Below are positions 35,846-45,109 of a stretch of DNA of 64,000 bases, one piece after another. Position 1 is the stretch's first letter, and every line of letters starts with the position of its first letter. The translations under genes and the position numbers were made by a program. The notes under the pieces are model-generated. The model had not been told where the DNA came from and did no database searches. It was given only the letters and a program-made list of their open reading frames with translations. Source of the stretch: JAFGVL01 sp963663245 (GTDB lineage: Bacteria; Bacteroidota; Bacteroidia; Bacteroidales; Paludibacteraceae); NCBI GenBank assembly GCA_963663245.1, contig OY760143.1, positions 434,001-498,000 on the forward strand, read 5' to 3'.

Positions 35846-36589
35846 TTATTTAAACTTTAGGTTGTCAAAGTCTACACGATTAAAAACCTCTAACTTACCT
35901 CCTCTAGTGGCATTATAAATCTTTACTCCATTTTTTTCAGCATATTCTTTTGCTTTTGAGAAGGCTGCTAAGGTAATAGCTGTTTTTGGAAGCGCATACT
36001 TAACGTTTTTATTGAATAATCTTTTGTCAAAGTAGCAGTCAGTATTAATTTCTGTGTTGTTTTTTGCGTAATTAAAATCTACTCCTAATAAATAGATTTC
36101 TGTAAATCCCATATATGCGGCAAACTGAATCATGCTGTAAGTAACACTCCATCCACAATATATTTTTTTAGAGATATCATTACTAAAGTCGATAGAAGAA
36201 TCGATTAAATTGAAGTATGTAGAGTTAGAGAATTGATATCTCTTTGAATAAAAAGAACGAATGAATTTTGTACAGCCCTTTTGGTTCTCAATAGAAGTGT
36301 AGTTGTCTTTAATTACAATAGGGTCTTGAGAAAAATAATAGGGAGGAATATAGGATAAATCGGAGAATATTCTAATAATAGAATTGGCAACCATCACTTG
36401 TTCATTTTTGATCTTATTTAGATCTTCTATCGTTAAACTTGGTCCATTTCCAATGATAAAACACTTTTCTCCTTTGTGCTTGTTTTTAATAGCAAGTAGC
36501 TTCCTTTTGTTGGATGAAGAAAGTAGGTAGTGTAACCGATTTGCCAGTTTCCAAACTTTTTCTTTAAATGTGTCTTTTTCTTCGGACAT
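35846..36589 (-). CDS. DUF115/GT42-like protein, candidate CMP-sugar transferase
   Basis: The 247-residue cytoplasmic protein carries GEKCFIIGNGPSLTIEDLNK near residue 40 and IYLLGVDFNYAKNN near residue 165. The IIGNGPSL and GVDF motifs are shared by DUF115 (MptE-like) proteins and by GT42 sialyltransferases such as Campylobacter CstII, whose corresponding segments read IAGNGPSL and LSGIDF. The gene overlaps the CMP-acylneuraminate-type synthetase gene by one base, which would supply exactly the donor a GT42-like enzyme uses. A transferase role for a nonulosonic acid is therefore inferred. The alternative is a glycan-locus DUF115 protein of other function. Confidence 0.75.
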   Translation of the reverse strand: MSEEKDTFKEKVWKLANRLHYLLSSSNKRKLLAIKNKHKGEKCFIIGNGPSLTIEDLNKIKNEQVMVANSIIRIFSDLSYIPPYYFSQDPIVIKDNYTSIENQKGCTKFIRSFYSKRYQFSNSTYFNLIDSSIDFSNDISKKIYCGWSVTYSMIQFAAYMGFTEIYLLGVDFNYAKNNTEINTDCYFDKRLFNKNVKYALPKTAITLAAFSKAKEYAEKNGVKIYNATRGGKLEVFNRVDFDNLKFK

Positions 36590-37245
36590 TATTCTTTTTC
36601 AAATGAGGTTGTTTTTACTATGGTATCTGCAAATTCAAAATCTTGAACAGTATCAATATCTACTCCCTCAATGCGATCTACTTTTGCAATGTATGGTTTG
36701 TCACCAATACGTTGTTTCTTATTCAACCATACTTCTTTATTAAACATAAAGAAAGCACTAGTTTCTATATATACAGGTTCAAGATCTTGAGTCCTAGGGA
36801 TATCGTTTAATTGATAGTTTAAGGGTTTATTTTGATACCATGTAAATGTTTTAATTTCTTCAGCACTAAAAGCAGAATCGTAACCATTATCTAAAATCTG
36901 AGTTAATGCATTCTCTATAGTAGTAGCTTTTATAAATGGAGATGTAGTATGAGCTAAGATATATACATCAGCCTCTATTTCATTAATAAAAGAATTGTAA
37001 ATCTCTGCACCTAGTGTGAGGTCGTTATCTAGGTCTTCACTGCGTTGAAGCAACTTCACTCCTTCTGGTAAATACTGACAAATATCAGTTGAACTGCAAT
37101 ATACATATACTTCATCTATCTTTTGTACACTTTTTATAGTGTCGAGCAAATAGGTCATAAGTGGTTTGTTCCCTAGTAATTTTAGGTTTTTCCCTTTCAC
37201 TCTTTTGCTATTCAATCGTATGGGTATAAAAGCAACAACTTTCAT
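36589..37245 (-). CDS. CMP-acylneuraminate-type cytidylyltransferase
   Basis: This 218-residue enzyme would activate a nonulosonic acid (sialic, legionaminic or pseudaminic type) or a related keto sugar as its CMP derivative. The family N-terminus IPIRLNSKRVKGKNLKLLGN binds CTP. The ILAHTTSPFI segment and the late GVDIDTVQDFEFAD metal/substrate region are present, as is the IPRTQDLEPVYIETSAFFMF block. No nonulosonate synthase (NeuB/PseI type) lies in the window, so the sugar itself is undetermined. It is encoded between the flippase gene and the overlapping DUF115/GT42-like gene. Confidence 0.9.
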   Translation of the reverse strand: MKVVAFIPIRLNSKRVKGKNLKLLGNKPLMTYLLDTIKSVQKIDEVYVYCSSTDICQYLPEGVKLLQRSEDLDNDLTLGAEIYNSFINEIEADVYILAHTTSPFIKATTIENALTQILDNGYDSAFSAEEIKTFTWYQNKPLNYQLNDIPRTQDLEPVYIETSAFFMFNKEVWLNKKQRIGDKPYIAKVDRIEGVDIDTVQDFEFADTIVKTTSFEKE

Positions 37246-37264
37246 CAGTTTTATTTTAAATTTA

Positions 37265-38698
37265 TTAGTGTTTCCCTTTTATTAAGAGGAGAACCTCTTC
37301 AAATATTTGTGACTTTGTAACTTTCAGAGTAACAAAATAGACTATTGTGGCACTTACAATCTGTAATCCTGTTTTAGCATATAAGCCAAGCGGAACCATG
37401 TCTAAAAGTTCGACAAAAATAACAATTCCTACAGATATTATAAAGTAAGGCATAATATCTTTAAAGAAGTCTATTGTTTTATATGAACTTATTTTATTCA
37501 TAGAGTAAATATTGATAGCAAAAGACAGGAAGTTGGATATGGCATATCCAAATAATAATGCTTCAATGCTTTTATATGTAAATACTATGGAGCTAAAGAT
37601 CATTAGGTTCTTAACTAACTCTAAGTAGAAATATTTTCGAGCTTTACCAATAGCAATGAAATAATTTAAGGCTAGAATTCTAAAAGGATATACTATAGAA
37701 GCAATAATAAGTATTTTAAAATACATAACAGAGGGTAACCACTTGTCAGTCAAAACAATAGAGACAAGCTCTTCTGAAAGTACATATAGGCCCAGCATGA
37801 CTGGAAAAATCATAAAAGAAACAGCACGAATCATTTTACGAAAAACCATAATTTGTCTTTCAGGTTCATCATTTAGTTTTGTGAGTAGTGGGTATATAAC
37901 TCCTTGAATGGTGTTGGTAATAACTGTGCTTGGTATCATTTGATATTTTTGAGCTTGAGTATAATACCCTAACTGAAATACGGTGAAGAACTTACCAATG
38001 ATAATATTGTAAATATTTGTTCCAATCACATTCAATATGCTTGTTGCTATTAAATTAATGCTAAAGCTAAAAAGTTCTTTTATTATAGCAAAGTTTGCTT
38101 TTAGAGAAGGTCTAAAGCTACTCATAAACCATAATAAAAGTACCCGAAGTAAAATGATTGAAACTTGTTGGAAAGCAATTGCCCAATATTCAAAACCATT
38201 TATAGCCATCCATATGGTGATGATGCTTGATATTCCTAAAGCAATAATGTTAGTAAGAGTAAGGGTTTTAAACTTAAACTCCTTAGTGAGTATGATAATT
38301 TGTATTAATCCAAAAGAATTAAAAATGATTGCAAGAAATATGAAACGAGATAATGCTACCAACTCAGGCATTTGAAAGAAATCGGCAATAAATGGAGCAG
38401 TAAAGAATAAGATAAGATATAGCGCAATGCTTAAGAGAATATTGAAATACAAAACACCAGTATATTGCTCACGACTAACTTTTTTTTTTCTGATAAGAGT
38501 AGCAGTAAAACCGCTCTCAACAAGTAAGTTACTCATTACAGTGAAGATACTAAGTGCGCCAATCAAACCAAAGTCTTTTGGGCTAAGTAAGCGGGCAGTT
38601 ATGATACCAACTAACAATGCTATAAATTGAAAACCAATTTTGTCTAAAGCATTCCAAACTAAAGCAGAGACTGTTTTTTTCTTTAATGAATTAGACAT
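37265..38698 (-). CDS. Oligosaccharide flippase, Wzx/WzxC-like (MOP family)
   Basis: The 477-residue integral membrane protein has about 12-14 hydrophobic helices and the typical polysaccharide-exporter start SALVWNALDKIGFQFIALLV ... ITARLLSPKDFGLIG. MOP-family proteins of this type flip undecaprenyl-linked glycan units across the inner membrane. It is the first gene of the minus-strand glycan operon (flippase, CMP-sugar synthetase, DUF115-like, glycosyltransferase) and begins 13 bp after the S41 peptidase stop. No Wzy polymerase or ligase is visible in the window. Confidence 0.92.
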   Translation of the reverse strand: MSNSLKKKTVSALVWNALDKIGFQFIALLVGIITARLLSPKDFGLIGALSIFTVMSNLLVESGFTATLIRKKKVSREQYTGVLYFNILLSIALYLILFFTAPFIADFFQMPELVALSRFIFLAIIFNSFGLIQIIILTKEFKFKTLTLTNIIALGISSIITIWMAINGFEYWAIAFQQVSIILLRVLLLWFMSSFRPSLKANFAIIKELFSFSINLIATSILNVIGTNIYNIIIGKFFTVFQLGYYTQAQKYQMIPSTVITNTIQGVIYPLLTKLNDEPERQIMVFRKMIRAVSFMIFPVMLGLYVLSEELVSIVLTDKWLPSVMYFKILIIASIVYPFRILALNYFIAIGKARKYFYLELVKNLMIFSSIVFTYKSIEALLFGYAISNFLSFAINIYSMNKISSYKTIDFFKDIMPYFIISVGIVIFVELLDMVPLGLYAKTGLQIVSATIVYFVTLKVTKSQIFEEVLLLIKGKH

Positions 38699-38711
38699 GA
38701 TTGTTTGAGAA

Positions 38712-40373
38712 TTATTTTTTTGGACTTAATATTGACTTGTATCCTTTTATGTCTGAGAGAGTTTCAAGTGCTTTTTTAAGTTCCGGATCATCTTTTAGTT
38801 GATATCTAATTTCACCTTTTTGATAATAATATCTTTTAAGAATTTCTCCGTGAAGAAGATCTAAGATGTCTTTTTTAAATAATTCTAAGTCCCTTTCAGT
38901 ATTTATTTCTAATTTTTTTTCTATAGCAGAAAATTCCTCTTTTGTAATCTCTTCATAGCCTTCAAAATCAATAATTTCCTTTAGTTTTTTAAGGTATTCT
39001 GCACTTTTTAATGTGTATGTGAAGTCTTGTTCCTTAAGGAAATCTTTGAACTCTTGATAGTCGATATCAGTTAATTGAAATTCCTCAGGAGATGCAATTT
39101 TTTTATTCTTTGCGACATATATTGTAGCAAAGTCAAATATCATATTTTTTGAATAAAGATAATACGATATATTCACCTTTTGTTCATTCTTTACTTCAAT
39201 GTCTGGGCTAATGCCACCACCATCACGAACAACTCTACCTCCTTTTGTCTTGAATTCACTGGTTAAACTATCTGGGATACGTGCAATGCTACCATCATCA
39301 TTTCTATGAGCATAATCGATTGCTTGAATACATCTTCCACTTGGGATGTAGTATTTCGCAGTGGTTACTTTTAAGTGTCCTTTATAGCTTATTTCTCTTG
39401 TTGCTTGAACGAGTCCTTTACCAAATGTTCGTGTTCCTACTATGACGGCTCTGTCGAGATCTTGTAGTGCTCCTGAGACTATTTCAGAAGCTGAAGCAGT
39501 ATTGTTATTTACAATTACAACAATAGGGATAGATAAATCAAGAGGGTCTTCAGATGAGACATAATTATCGTCATACTGTTTAATTTTCCCTTTTGTTGCA
39601 ACGACTTCTTTTCCTTTAGAGATGAAGAAATTGGTAATCTCTACCGCTTGATTTATAAGTCCTCCGGGATTGTTTCTTAAGTCTAAAACTAGTTTCTCAA
39701 TTTGATGATTATTTTTAAGATCTAAGAAAGCTTTTTTTACTTCATCAGCAGCTTTGTCTGTAAATTGAGAAAGTAATATATAACCTACTTTTTCGCTCAC
39801 AAGACCATAATAACTAACAGGATTAATTTGAATTTTTTGTCTAGTAATGGTTTTTGTAATAGGTTTCTTATGATTAAAACGTTTGATGCTAACTTTAACA
39901 TCAGTTCCAGGTGTTCCTTTTAAAAGTTCACTTACTTCAGATATGCTTTTGTTTTTAAGACTAATACCATCCACTTCTAGAATAATATCACCTGCTTTTA
40001 ATCCAACTTTCTCAGCTGGCATTCCTTCGTAAGGTTCTGCAACAATTGTTTCTTCCTTTTTATTTCTAGAAATTACAGAACCAACTCCTCCATATTCACC
40101 TGTTGTCATAAATTTAAGATCCTTGGTTTCCTCTTCGGGAATGTAAGTTGTATAGGGATCTAGGCTTAAGAGCATTTTATCAATGCTCTTGTTAACTAGT
40201 TTTTCTGGTTGAATAGTATCAACATAATATAAATCTAGTTCTTTTAAAACAGAGTTATATACCTCTAGATTTTTACTAATCTCAAAATTTCGGTTGCTTT
40301 GTTTTTTCTCTTTAGCAGTAATAGGTAGAATTAAAATACATAATACGATAAGAGAAAACAGTTGCTTTTTCAT
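38712..40373 (-). CDS. C-terminal processing peptidase, S41 family
   Basis: The 553-residue periplasmic serine protease has a signal peptide (MKKQLFSLIVLCILILPITA), an N-terminal helical region, and a PDZ domain (about residues 90-175: GGVGSVISRNKKEE ... GLKAGDIILEVDGISLKN). The S41 core follows, with Ser in NNNTASASEIVSGALQD and Lys in RTFGKGLVQATREI. A C-terminal helical extension (about 430-553) is usual in Bacteroidota CtpA-type proteases. It degrades or trims envelope proteins. It lies 37 bp downstream of queA in the same direction. Confidence 0.95.
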   Translation of the reverse strand: MKKQLFSLIVLCILILPITAKEKKQSNRNFEISKNLEVYNSVLKELDLYYVDTIQPEKLVNKSIDKMLLSLDPYTTYIPEEETKDLKFMTTGEYGGVGSVISRNKKEETIVAEPYEGMPAEKVGLKAGDIILEVDGISLKNKSISEVSELLKGTPGTDVKVSIKRFNHKKPITKTITRQKIQINPVSYYGLVSEKVGYILLSQFTDKAADEVKKAFLDLKNNHQIEKLVLDLRNNPGGLINQAVEITNFFISKGKEVVATKGKIKQYDDNYVSSEDPLDLSIPIVVIVNNNTASASEIVSGALQDLDRAVIVGTRTFGKGLVQATREISYKGHLKVTTAKYYIPSGRCIQAIDYAHRNDDGSIARIPDSLTSEFKTKGGRVVRDGGGISPDIEVKNEQKVNISYYLYSKNMIFDFATIYVAKNKKIASPEEFQLTDIDYQEFKDFLKEQDFTYTLKSAEYLKKLKEIIDFEGYEEITKEEFSAIEKKLEINTERDLELFKKDILDLLHGEILKRYYYQKGEIRYQLKDDPELKKALETLSDIKGYKSILSPKK

Positions 40374-40410
40374 AGTATCTTTTTTATAAAGAAGAACAAA
40401 TAACGAGATA

Positions 40411-41460
40411 TTAAATAATTAACATAGCATCTCCATAGGTCCCAAAACGATAATTTTCTTTAATGGCTACTTGGTAAGCATTCATGATGCTATCATAACC
40501 GCCAAATGCTGCTGCCATCATTAATAATGTTGAGTATGGTAAATGAAAGTTTGTTATCATTGAAGTTGCTACATTAAATTCATGTGGAGGGAAAAGAAAT
40601 TTGTTTGTCCATCCATCAAATGGTTTTAAGTGTCCTTGGCTACCAACACTACTTTCAATTGCACGCATTACAGTAGTTCCTACAGCACAAATTTGATGTC
40701 TTTTTTCTTGCGCATTATGCACAATTTTGATAGCATCGTCATTAATAGACATTTGTTCAGAGTCCATTTTATGCTTAGTTAGGTCTTCTACATCTATATC
40801 TCTGAAGTTTCCTAGTCCAGCATGTAATGTTATGTATGCAAAATCTACACCCTTAATTTCCGCTCTTTTAAGTAATTCTCTGCTAAAATGTAACCCAGCA
40901 GTTGGAGCAACTACAGCTCCCTCTTTTTTAGCGTATATTGTTTGATAGCGTTCAGCATCTTCTGCTTCAACTTCTCTATTGATAAAGCGTGGAAGAGGAG
41001 TTTCTCCTAGGCTGTATAGAATTCTTTTAAATTCTTCTTGGTCTCCATCAAAAAGGAAACGTAAAGTTCGTCCTCTAGAAGTGGTATTGTCAATGACTTC
41101 TGCAACTAAAGCATCGTCTTCTCCAAAATATAACTTATTGCCAATTCTGATTTTTCTTGCAGGGTCAACTAACACATCCCATAAGCGAAGTTCTGGATTA
41201 AGTTCACGAAGAAGAAAAACTTCAATTTTAGCTCCAGTTTTTTCTTTATTTCCATAAAGTCTTGCTGGAAATACTTTGGTGTCATTAAAAATAAAAACAT
41301 CTTTATCATCAAAATAATCTAACACATCTTTGAATATTTTGTGTTCTATGTCACCTGTTTTTCTGTTAATTACCATTAAGCGCGATTCGTCACGGTTTGG
41401 GGTTGGGTGAAGAGCTATTCTGTCTTCTGGTAATTCAAATTTGAATTTTGAAAGCTTCAT
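40411..41460 (-). CDS. queA: tRNA preQ1(34) S-adenosylmethionine ribosyltransferase-isomerase
   Basis: QueA transfers and isomerises the ribosyl group of SAM onto preQ1-modified tRNA to form epoxyqueuosine. At 349 residues the length is normal. Family landmarks are FKFELPEDRIALHPTPNRDESRLM (read as two adjoining blocks), FNDTKVFPARLYG, APTAGLHFS, TLHAGLGNFRDI and ITNFHLPYSTLLMM. It follows truB by 28 bp in the conserved Bacteroidota order ftsX, DUF3098, uppP, truB, queA. Other queuosine genes are not in the window. Confidence 0.97.
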   Translation of the reverse strand: MKLSKFKFELPEDRIALHPTPNRDESRLMVINRKTGDIEHKIFKDVLDYFDDKDVFIFNDTKVFPARLYGNKEKTGAKIEVFLLRELNPELRLWDVLVDPARKIRIGNKLYFGEDDALVAEVIDNTTSRGRTLRFLFDGDQEEFKRILYSLGETPLPRFINREVEAEDAERYQTIYAKKEGAVVAPTAGLHFSRELLKRAEIKGVDFAYITLHAGLGNFRDIDVEDLTKHKMDSEQMSINDDAIKIVHNAQEKRHQICAVGTTVMRAIESSVGSQGHLKPFDGWTNKFLFPPHEFNVATSMITNFHLPYSTLLMMAAAFGGYDSIMNAYQVAIKENYRFGTYGDAMLII

Positions 41461-41488
41461 GTTTATTTATGTATTTGTTATTAATTTC

Positions 41489-42169
41489 TTATTTGCTTAA
41501 TGAATCTTGGAACTCATTAATATTTTGACATTTATCTAACGTTATATTGCCTATGCGTGTTCGTTCTAATGCTGTTAAGTGAGCACCGCTATTAAGAGCA
41601 AGACCAATATCTCTAGCTAATGCTCTAATATATGTTCCTTTGCTACAAACAACTCTAATCTTTAATACAGGAAGTGAAAACTCAACTATCTCAATTTCAT
41701 CTATTATTAGTTTTTTTGTTTTTAAAACTACATCTTCACCTTCTCTAGCATAATCAAAAGCTCTTTTCCCTTTTATTTTTACAGCAGAATATACTGGAGG
41801 TACTTGATCAATTTCTCCAATAAAATCAAGCATTATTTCTTCAACTAGTTTTTTCGTTATATGTGCTGTCTCAAAGCGTTTGTCTATCGGGTGTTCTAAG
41901 TCAAAGGAGGGTGTTGTTGCTCCAAGTTCTAATGTTGCAACATACTCCTTTACTTGATATTGATAGCTCTCTATCATTTTTGTTGCTTTTCCAGTGCATA
42001 TTATCATTACTCCTGATGCAAGAGGGTCTAAGGTGCCAGCATGACCTACTTTTAATTTCTTTACTTGTAAGTGATGAAACAGTGTGTGTTTAACTTTGTT
42101 CACCAATTGAAAAGATGTCCAATATAATGGTTTGTTAAAGTATAACACTTCCCCTGCAAAAAAATCCAT
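41489..42169 (-). CDS. truB: tRNA pseudouridine(55) synthase
   Basis: TruB makes pseudouridine 55 in the T loop of tRNAs. The 226-residue protein starts DFFAGEVLYFNKPLYWTSFQ and contains the catalytic Asp in GHAGTLDPLASGVMIICTG, plus YSAVKIKGKRAFDYAREGE and SKGTYIRALARDIG. It lacks a C-terminal PUA domain, as often in this phylum. Its start overlaps the uppP stop by one base, so the two are translationally coupled. Confidence 0.96.
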   Translation of the reverse strand: MDFFAGEVLYFNKPLYWTSFQLVNKVKHTLFHHLQVKKLKVGHAGTLDPLASGVMIICTGKATKMIESYQYQVKEYVATLELGATTPSFDLEHPIDKRFETAHITKKLVEEIMLDFIGEIDQVPPVYSAVKIKGKRAFDYAREGEDVVLKTKKLIIDEIEIVEFSLPVLKIRVVCSKGTYIRALARDIGLALNSGAHLTALERTRIGNITLDKCQNINEFQDSLSK

Positions 42170-43041
42170 TATACAATCTCTAAGTTAACACCACAAGCAA
42201 GTAAAACTAATATTGCAAGCCCAACAACTATACGGTAATAACCAAAGGCTTTGAATCCATATTTTGTTAGAAAACTAATAAAAAACTTAATAGCTAACAT
42301 GGCTACAATAAAAGAAACAACGTTTCCTATGATAAATATGCCAATATGTTCTTGTATCTCAACAATGCCATTTGGTGTTTCAAAAAATTGTAACAGTTTA
42401 TAAGCTGATGCTGCAAACATGGTAGGTACTGCTAAAAAGAAAGAGAACTCCGCTGCATTTTTTCGAGATAGTTTTGTTGCCATACCTCCTACAATTGTTG
42501 CCATAGAACGAGAAACTCCTGGAATCATAGCTACACATTGTGCTAACCCTATTTTCCATGCTCTTGGATAAGCAATATCTTGTTTAAGTGTCGTTTTTGC
42601 AAACCACTTATCAATAAAGAGCATTAAAATTCCACCTAGTACTAGAAACACTGCTACGACACTTACTTTTTCAAGCATTATATCAATATAATCACTTGCT
42701 AAGAGACCAATAACAGCTGCTGGTATAACTGCTACAAAGAGTTTGATATAAAAATCAAAACGAGCTATAAACATGCTCCATTTTCTTAAATTACCTTTTT
42801 CTCCAGTAAAATGATTAATGTCAATTTTGTTCGTTTTGAAGAACCTTTTCCAGTACAATACGACTACTGATAGAATGGCTCCAAATTGAATATTTATTGT
42901 GAAAGCTTTAACTATCTCAGTGCTTTCTACACCAAGTAGTTTTTGAGCTATAATCATATGTCCAGTTGAAGATACAGGTAAAAATTCTGTTATTCCTTCA
43001 ACAATAGCAATAATGATAGTTTGAAAATAACTTAAATCCAT
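42169..43041 (-). CDS. uppP: Undecaprenyl-diphosphatase
   Basis: This integral membrane phosphatase (BacA/UppP) recycles undecaprenyl diphosphate to the monophosphate carrier needed for peptidoglycan and surface glycans. The 290-residue protein has about eight membrane helices. The two catalytic-site motifs are intact: AIVEGITEFLPVSSTGHM near the N-terminus and IPGVSRSMATIVGGM near residue 170. It overlaps DUF3098 and truB by one base on each side. Its location near the glycan cluster fits supply of the lipid carrier used by the Wzx-type flippase. Confidence 0.97.
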   Translation of the reverse strand: MDLSYFQTIIIAIVEGITEFLPVSSTGHMIIAQKLLGVESTEIVKAFTINIQFGAILSVVVLYWKRFFKTNKIDINHFTGEKGNLRKWSMFIARFDFYIKLFVAVIPAAVIGLLASDYIDIMLEKVSVVAVFLVLGGILMLFIDKWFAKTTLKQDIAYPRAWKIGLAQCVAMIPGVSRSMATIVGGMATKLSRKNAAEFSFFLAVPTMFAASAYKLLQFFETPNGIVEIQEHIGIFIIGNVVSFIVAMLAIKFFISFLTKYGFKAFGYYRIVVGLAILVLLACGVNLEIV

Positions 43042-43277
43042 TATTTCTTTTTCTTAGGTTTCCATAGTATAGCACCAATCATAGAGGCAAATCCAAATAA
43101 AGCTAACATTGGCCCCACTGTAATACGGCGGGTGCTAAAAATATCTTCGTTAAAGGTTTGATCTGTTGTGCTACCAGTCATTAATATAAACCCAATAATT
43201 ATTAGAATAGTGGCAATAGCCATTAAAATAAAGTTTTGTTTGCTTAGAGCAAAACCTTTTTTTTCTTTAGAATTCAT
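43041..43277 (-). CDS. DUF3098 small membrane protein
   Basis: With ATG at 43277 the product has 78 residues: MNSKEKKGFALSKQNFILMA begins a first helix, and a second hydrophobic segment covers GPMLALFGFASMIGAILW, ending KPKKKK. Seventeen upstream residues in frame overlap the ftsX end and are unlikely to be used. DUF3098 proteins occur almost always between ftsX and uppP in Bacteroidota; their role, perhaps linked to FtsX or UppP, is unknown. The stop overlaps the uppP start by one base. Confidence 0.88.
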   Translation of the reverse strand: MNSKEKKGFALSKQNFILMAIATILIIIGFILMTGSTTDQTFNEDIFSTRRITVGPMLALFGFASMIGAILWKPKKKK

Positions 43278-43281
43278 AGTT

Positions 43282-44160
43282 TTAAATATAATATAGATCG
43301 TTTGTTTTAAATCGTAAATATTTGCCAACGGCAGCCAAAGAAGATAATAGAGAAATGCCTACTCCCAAAATTATTACAGCAGCAGCAATAATTGATACTG
43401 CTTCAACACCAAGCATGTTAAAAATTGGGAAATGATAAAACTCAACATAATACACTAGTCCCCCTAAACAGAGACCTGCTATTATTGATGCCGTAATACC
43501 ATTTATTAAACTTTTCCCTAAAAAGGGTTTGCGAATAAACCAGGCTGTTGCTCCTACAAGCTTCATGGTATTTATTGTAAATCGTTTAGAATAAATTTGT
43601 AAACGAATAGTGTTATTTATTAATCCGATGGAGATAAAAAGAAGGATGCCAGCTACTCCTAGCAAAAGAAGAGAAATGCTTTTTAAGTTTTTATTGACTA
43701 AGTCGATCATGTTTTTTTGGTAAATAACTTCCTTGACACCAGAAAAGCCTTTTAATTCTTTTTCAATATCAGCCATACTTTGTGCATTCGCAAAATCTGC
43801 TGTCGTTTTAACTTCAAAAGATGCCGTTAAAGGATTGAAGCCCAGAAAGTCTTGGGGATCTTCTCCTAACTCATTCGCGAGTTCTTTTATGGCTCTATCT
43901 TTAGAAATGTACTTAAATGATTTCTTATACGGCGCATGTTTTAATAAATCCTGAATGTTTGTTGTTTCAGATTTAGTTATATTCTCTTGTAAAACAATAG
44001 AAAAACTAATATTTTCCTTAACAAAAGTAGTCATTTGGGTGCCTAATAGAGTTAGCAATGTTATTAAACCAACAAGGAATAAGACCAAAGAAATACTTAA
44101 TGTTGTAGTTAAATTGGAATTAAAAAAATTGGTTGTTTTTGTTTTTTTGTTTGCTGCCAT
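43282..44160 (-). CDS. ftsX: Cell-division permease-like protein FtsX
   Basis: FtsX is the membrane half of the FtsEX complex, which senses division and controls periplasmic amidase activators such as EnvC. The 292-residue protein has the N-terminal helix SISLVLFLVGLITLLTLLG, an extracytoplasmic domain (about 45-155) and three C-terminal helices in the FtsX fold (SISLLLLGVAGILLFISI, ITASIIAGLCLGGLVYYV, IIAAAVIILGVGISLLSS). No ftsE is adjacent. The EnvC-like factor encoded at 3502-4728 is a plausible partner. It starts 23 bp after the methyltransferase gene. Confidence 0.93.
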   Translation of the reverse strand: MAANKKTKTTNFFNSNLTTTLSISLVLFLVGLITLLTLLGTQMTTFVKENISFSIVLQENITKSETTNIQDLLKHAPYKKSFKYISKDRAIKELANELGEDPQDFLGFNPLTASFEVKTTADFANAQSMADIEKELKGFSGVKEVIYQKNMIDLVNKNLKSISLLLLGVAGILLFISIGLINNTIRLQIYSKRFTINTMKLVGATAWFIRKPFLGKSLINGITASIIAGLCLGGLVYYVEFYHFPIFNMLGVEAVSIIAAAVIILGVGISLLSSLAAVGKYLRFKTNDLYYI

Positions 44161-44183
44161 ATGCTAATTATAAATAGTTTAAT

Positions 44184-45101
44184 CTATCGGTTGAAATTTA
44201 AGACTTCTTGTTTTTTAAGAACGTAAATAATGGAACTGCTTTTTTTAATGTCTTTTATAGACTTGATGTAACATCTTAACCCAACTAACATTCCTTTGAT
44301 AAATGCCCATTTGTTGTCTTTATATCTTTCGCTTAAAATAGACACATAAAAAGCATCAAAAGGCATAGGGTGTATCTTTTCAATACCAAATCCGTTGTTT
44401 TTAGTAATTATTTTCATTGTGTCTGGAGAAAAATGCCATAAGTGACGAGGCACATCATATGCTGCCCATTTCTCTTTGTAATACTTAGCATCAGCGGAAT
44501 TTGAATTTGGAACTGCAATAAATACAGTACCATTTTCGACTAAGAGCTTGTTTATCTTTTTGAGTGTCTCATTCAGATTTTCTAAATGCTCTAAAGAGTG
44601 CCATAAGGTGATAACTCCAAATGTCAACTCTTCATATTTATTTAATGTTTCCGGTGAATCTGTAAGAATTCCATAATTATTTTTTGCAAATTCTCTTGCT
44701 TCTTTATTCTTTTCAACACCTTTTACCGACCAGTTATTTGCAGACATATATGAAAGGAAATGCCCAATTCCACACCCTATATCTAATAGCCATCGTGAAC
44801 TACTAGTTGTATGTGAATTAACAATTAAAGCTTTTTTCTTCATCATGTTTTTACGCACAATGTGATATAGCTTATTAACAAGCCCTTTATTGTTGTTTGA
44901 ATGAGAAATGTATTTCTCTGTTTCATAATATTTGCCAATATTATCTTCATTAGGGAAGTCTTGAGTGAATAAAAATGAACAGTCAGCACAACGATATAGC
45001 TCAAATGTTTCATTTGAAGCATAATAGTCATTGCAAGAGAAGTCTATTTTTAGATTAGCACTTCCGCATACAGGACAACTGTCTATGTGAACCATTTTCA
45101 T
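44184..45101 (-). CDS. SAM-dependent methyltransferase with N-terminal zinc ribbon
   Basis: The 305-residue protein has paired cysteines at the start (CPVCGSANLKI and YRCADCSFLF) and then a class I methyltransferase fold with motif I LLDIGCGIGHFLSYMS and ITLWHSLEHLENL. It is related in plan to the protein at 33892-34821. Such enzymes usually methylate sugars or lipids in surface-glycan assembly; the substrate is unknown. It begins 8 bp after YfhO and ends 23 bp before ftsX. Two Met codons (45101 and 45095) could both serve as start. Confidence 0.9.
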   Translation of the reverse strand: MKMVHIDSCPVCGSANLKIDFSCNDYYASNETFELYRCADCSFLFTQDFPNEDNIGKYYETEKYISHSNNNKGLVNKLYHIVRKNMMKKKALIVNSHTTSSSRWLLDIGCGIGHFLSYMSANNWSVKGVEKNKEAREFAKNNYGILTDSPETLNKYEELTFGVITLWHSLEHLENLNETLKKINKLLVENGTVFIAVPNSNSADAKYYKEKWAAYDVPRHLWHFSPDTMKIITKNNGFGIEKIHPMPFDAFYVSILSERYKDNKWAFIKGMLVGLRCYIKSIKDIKKSSSIIYVLKKQEVLNFNR

Positions 45102-45109
45102 TTATTCTT

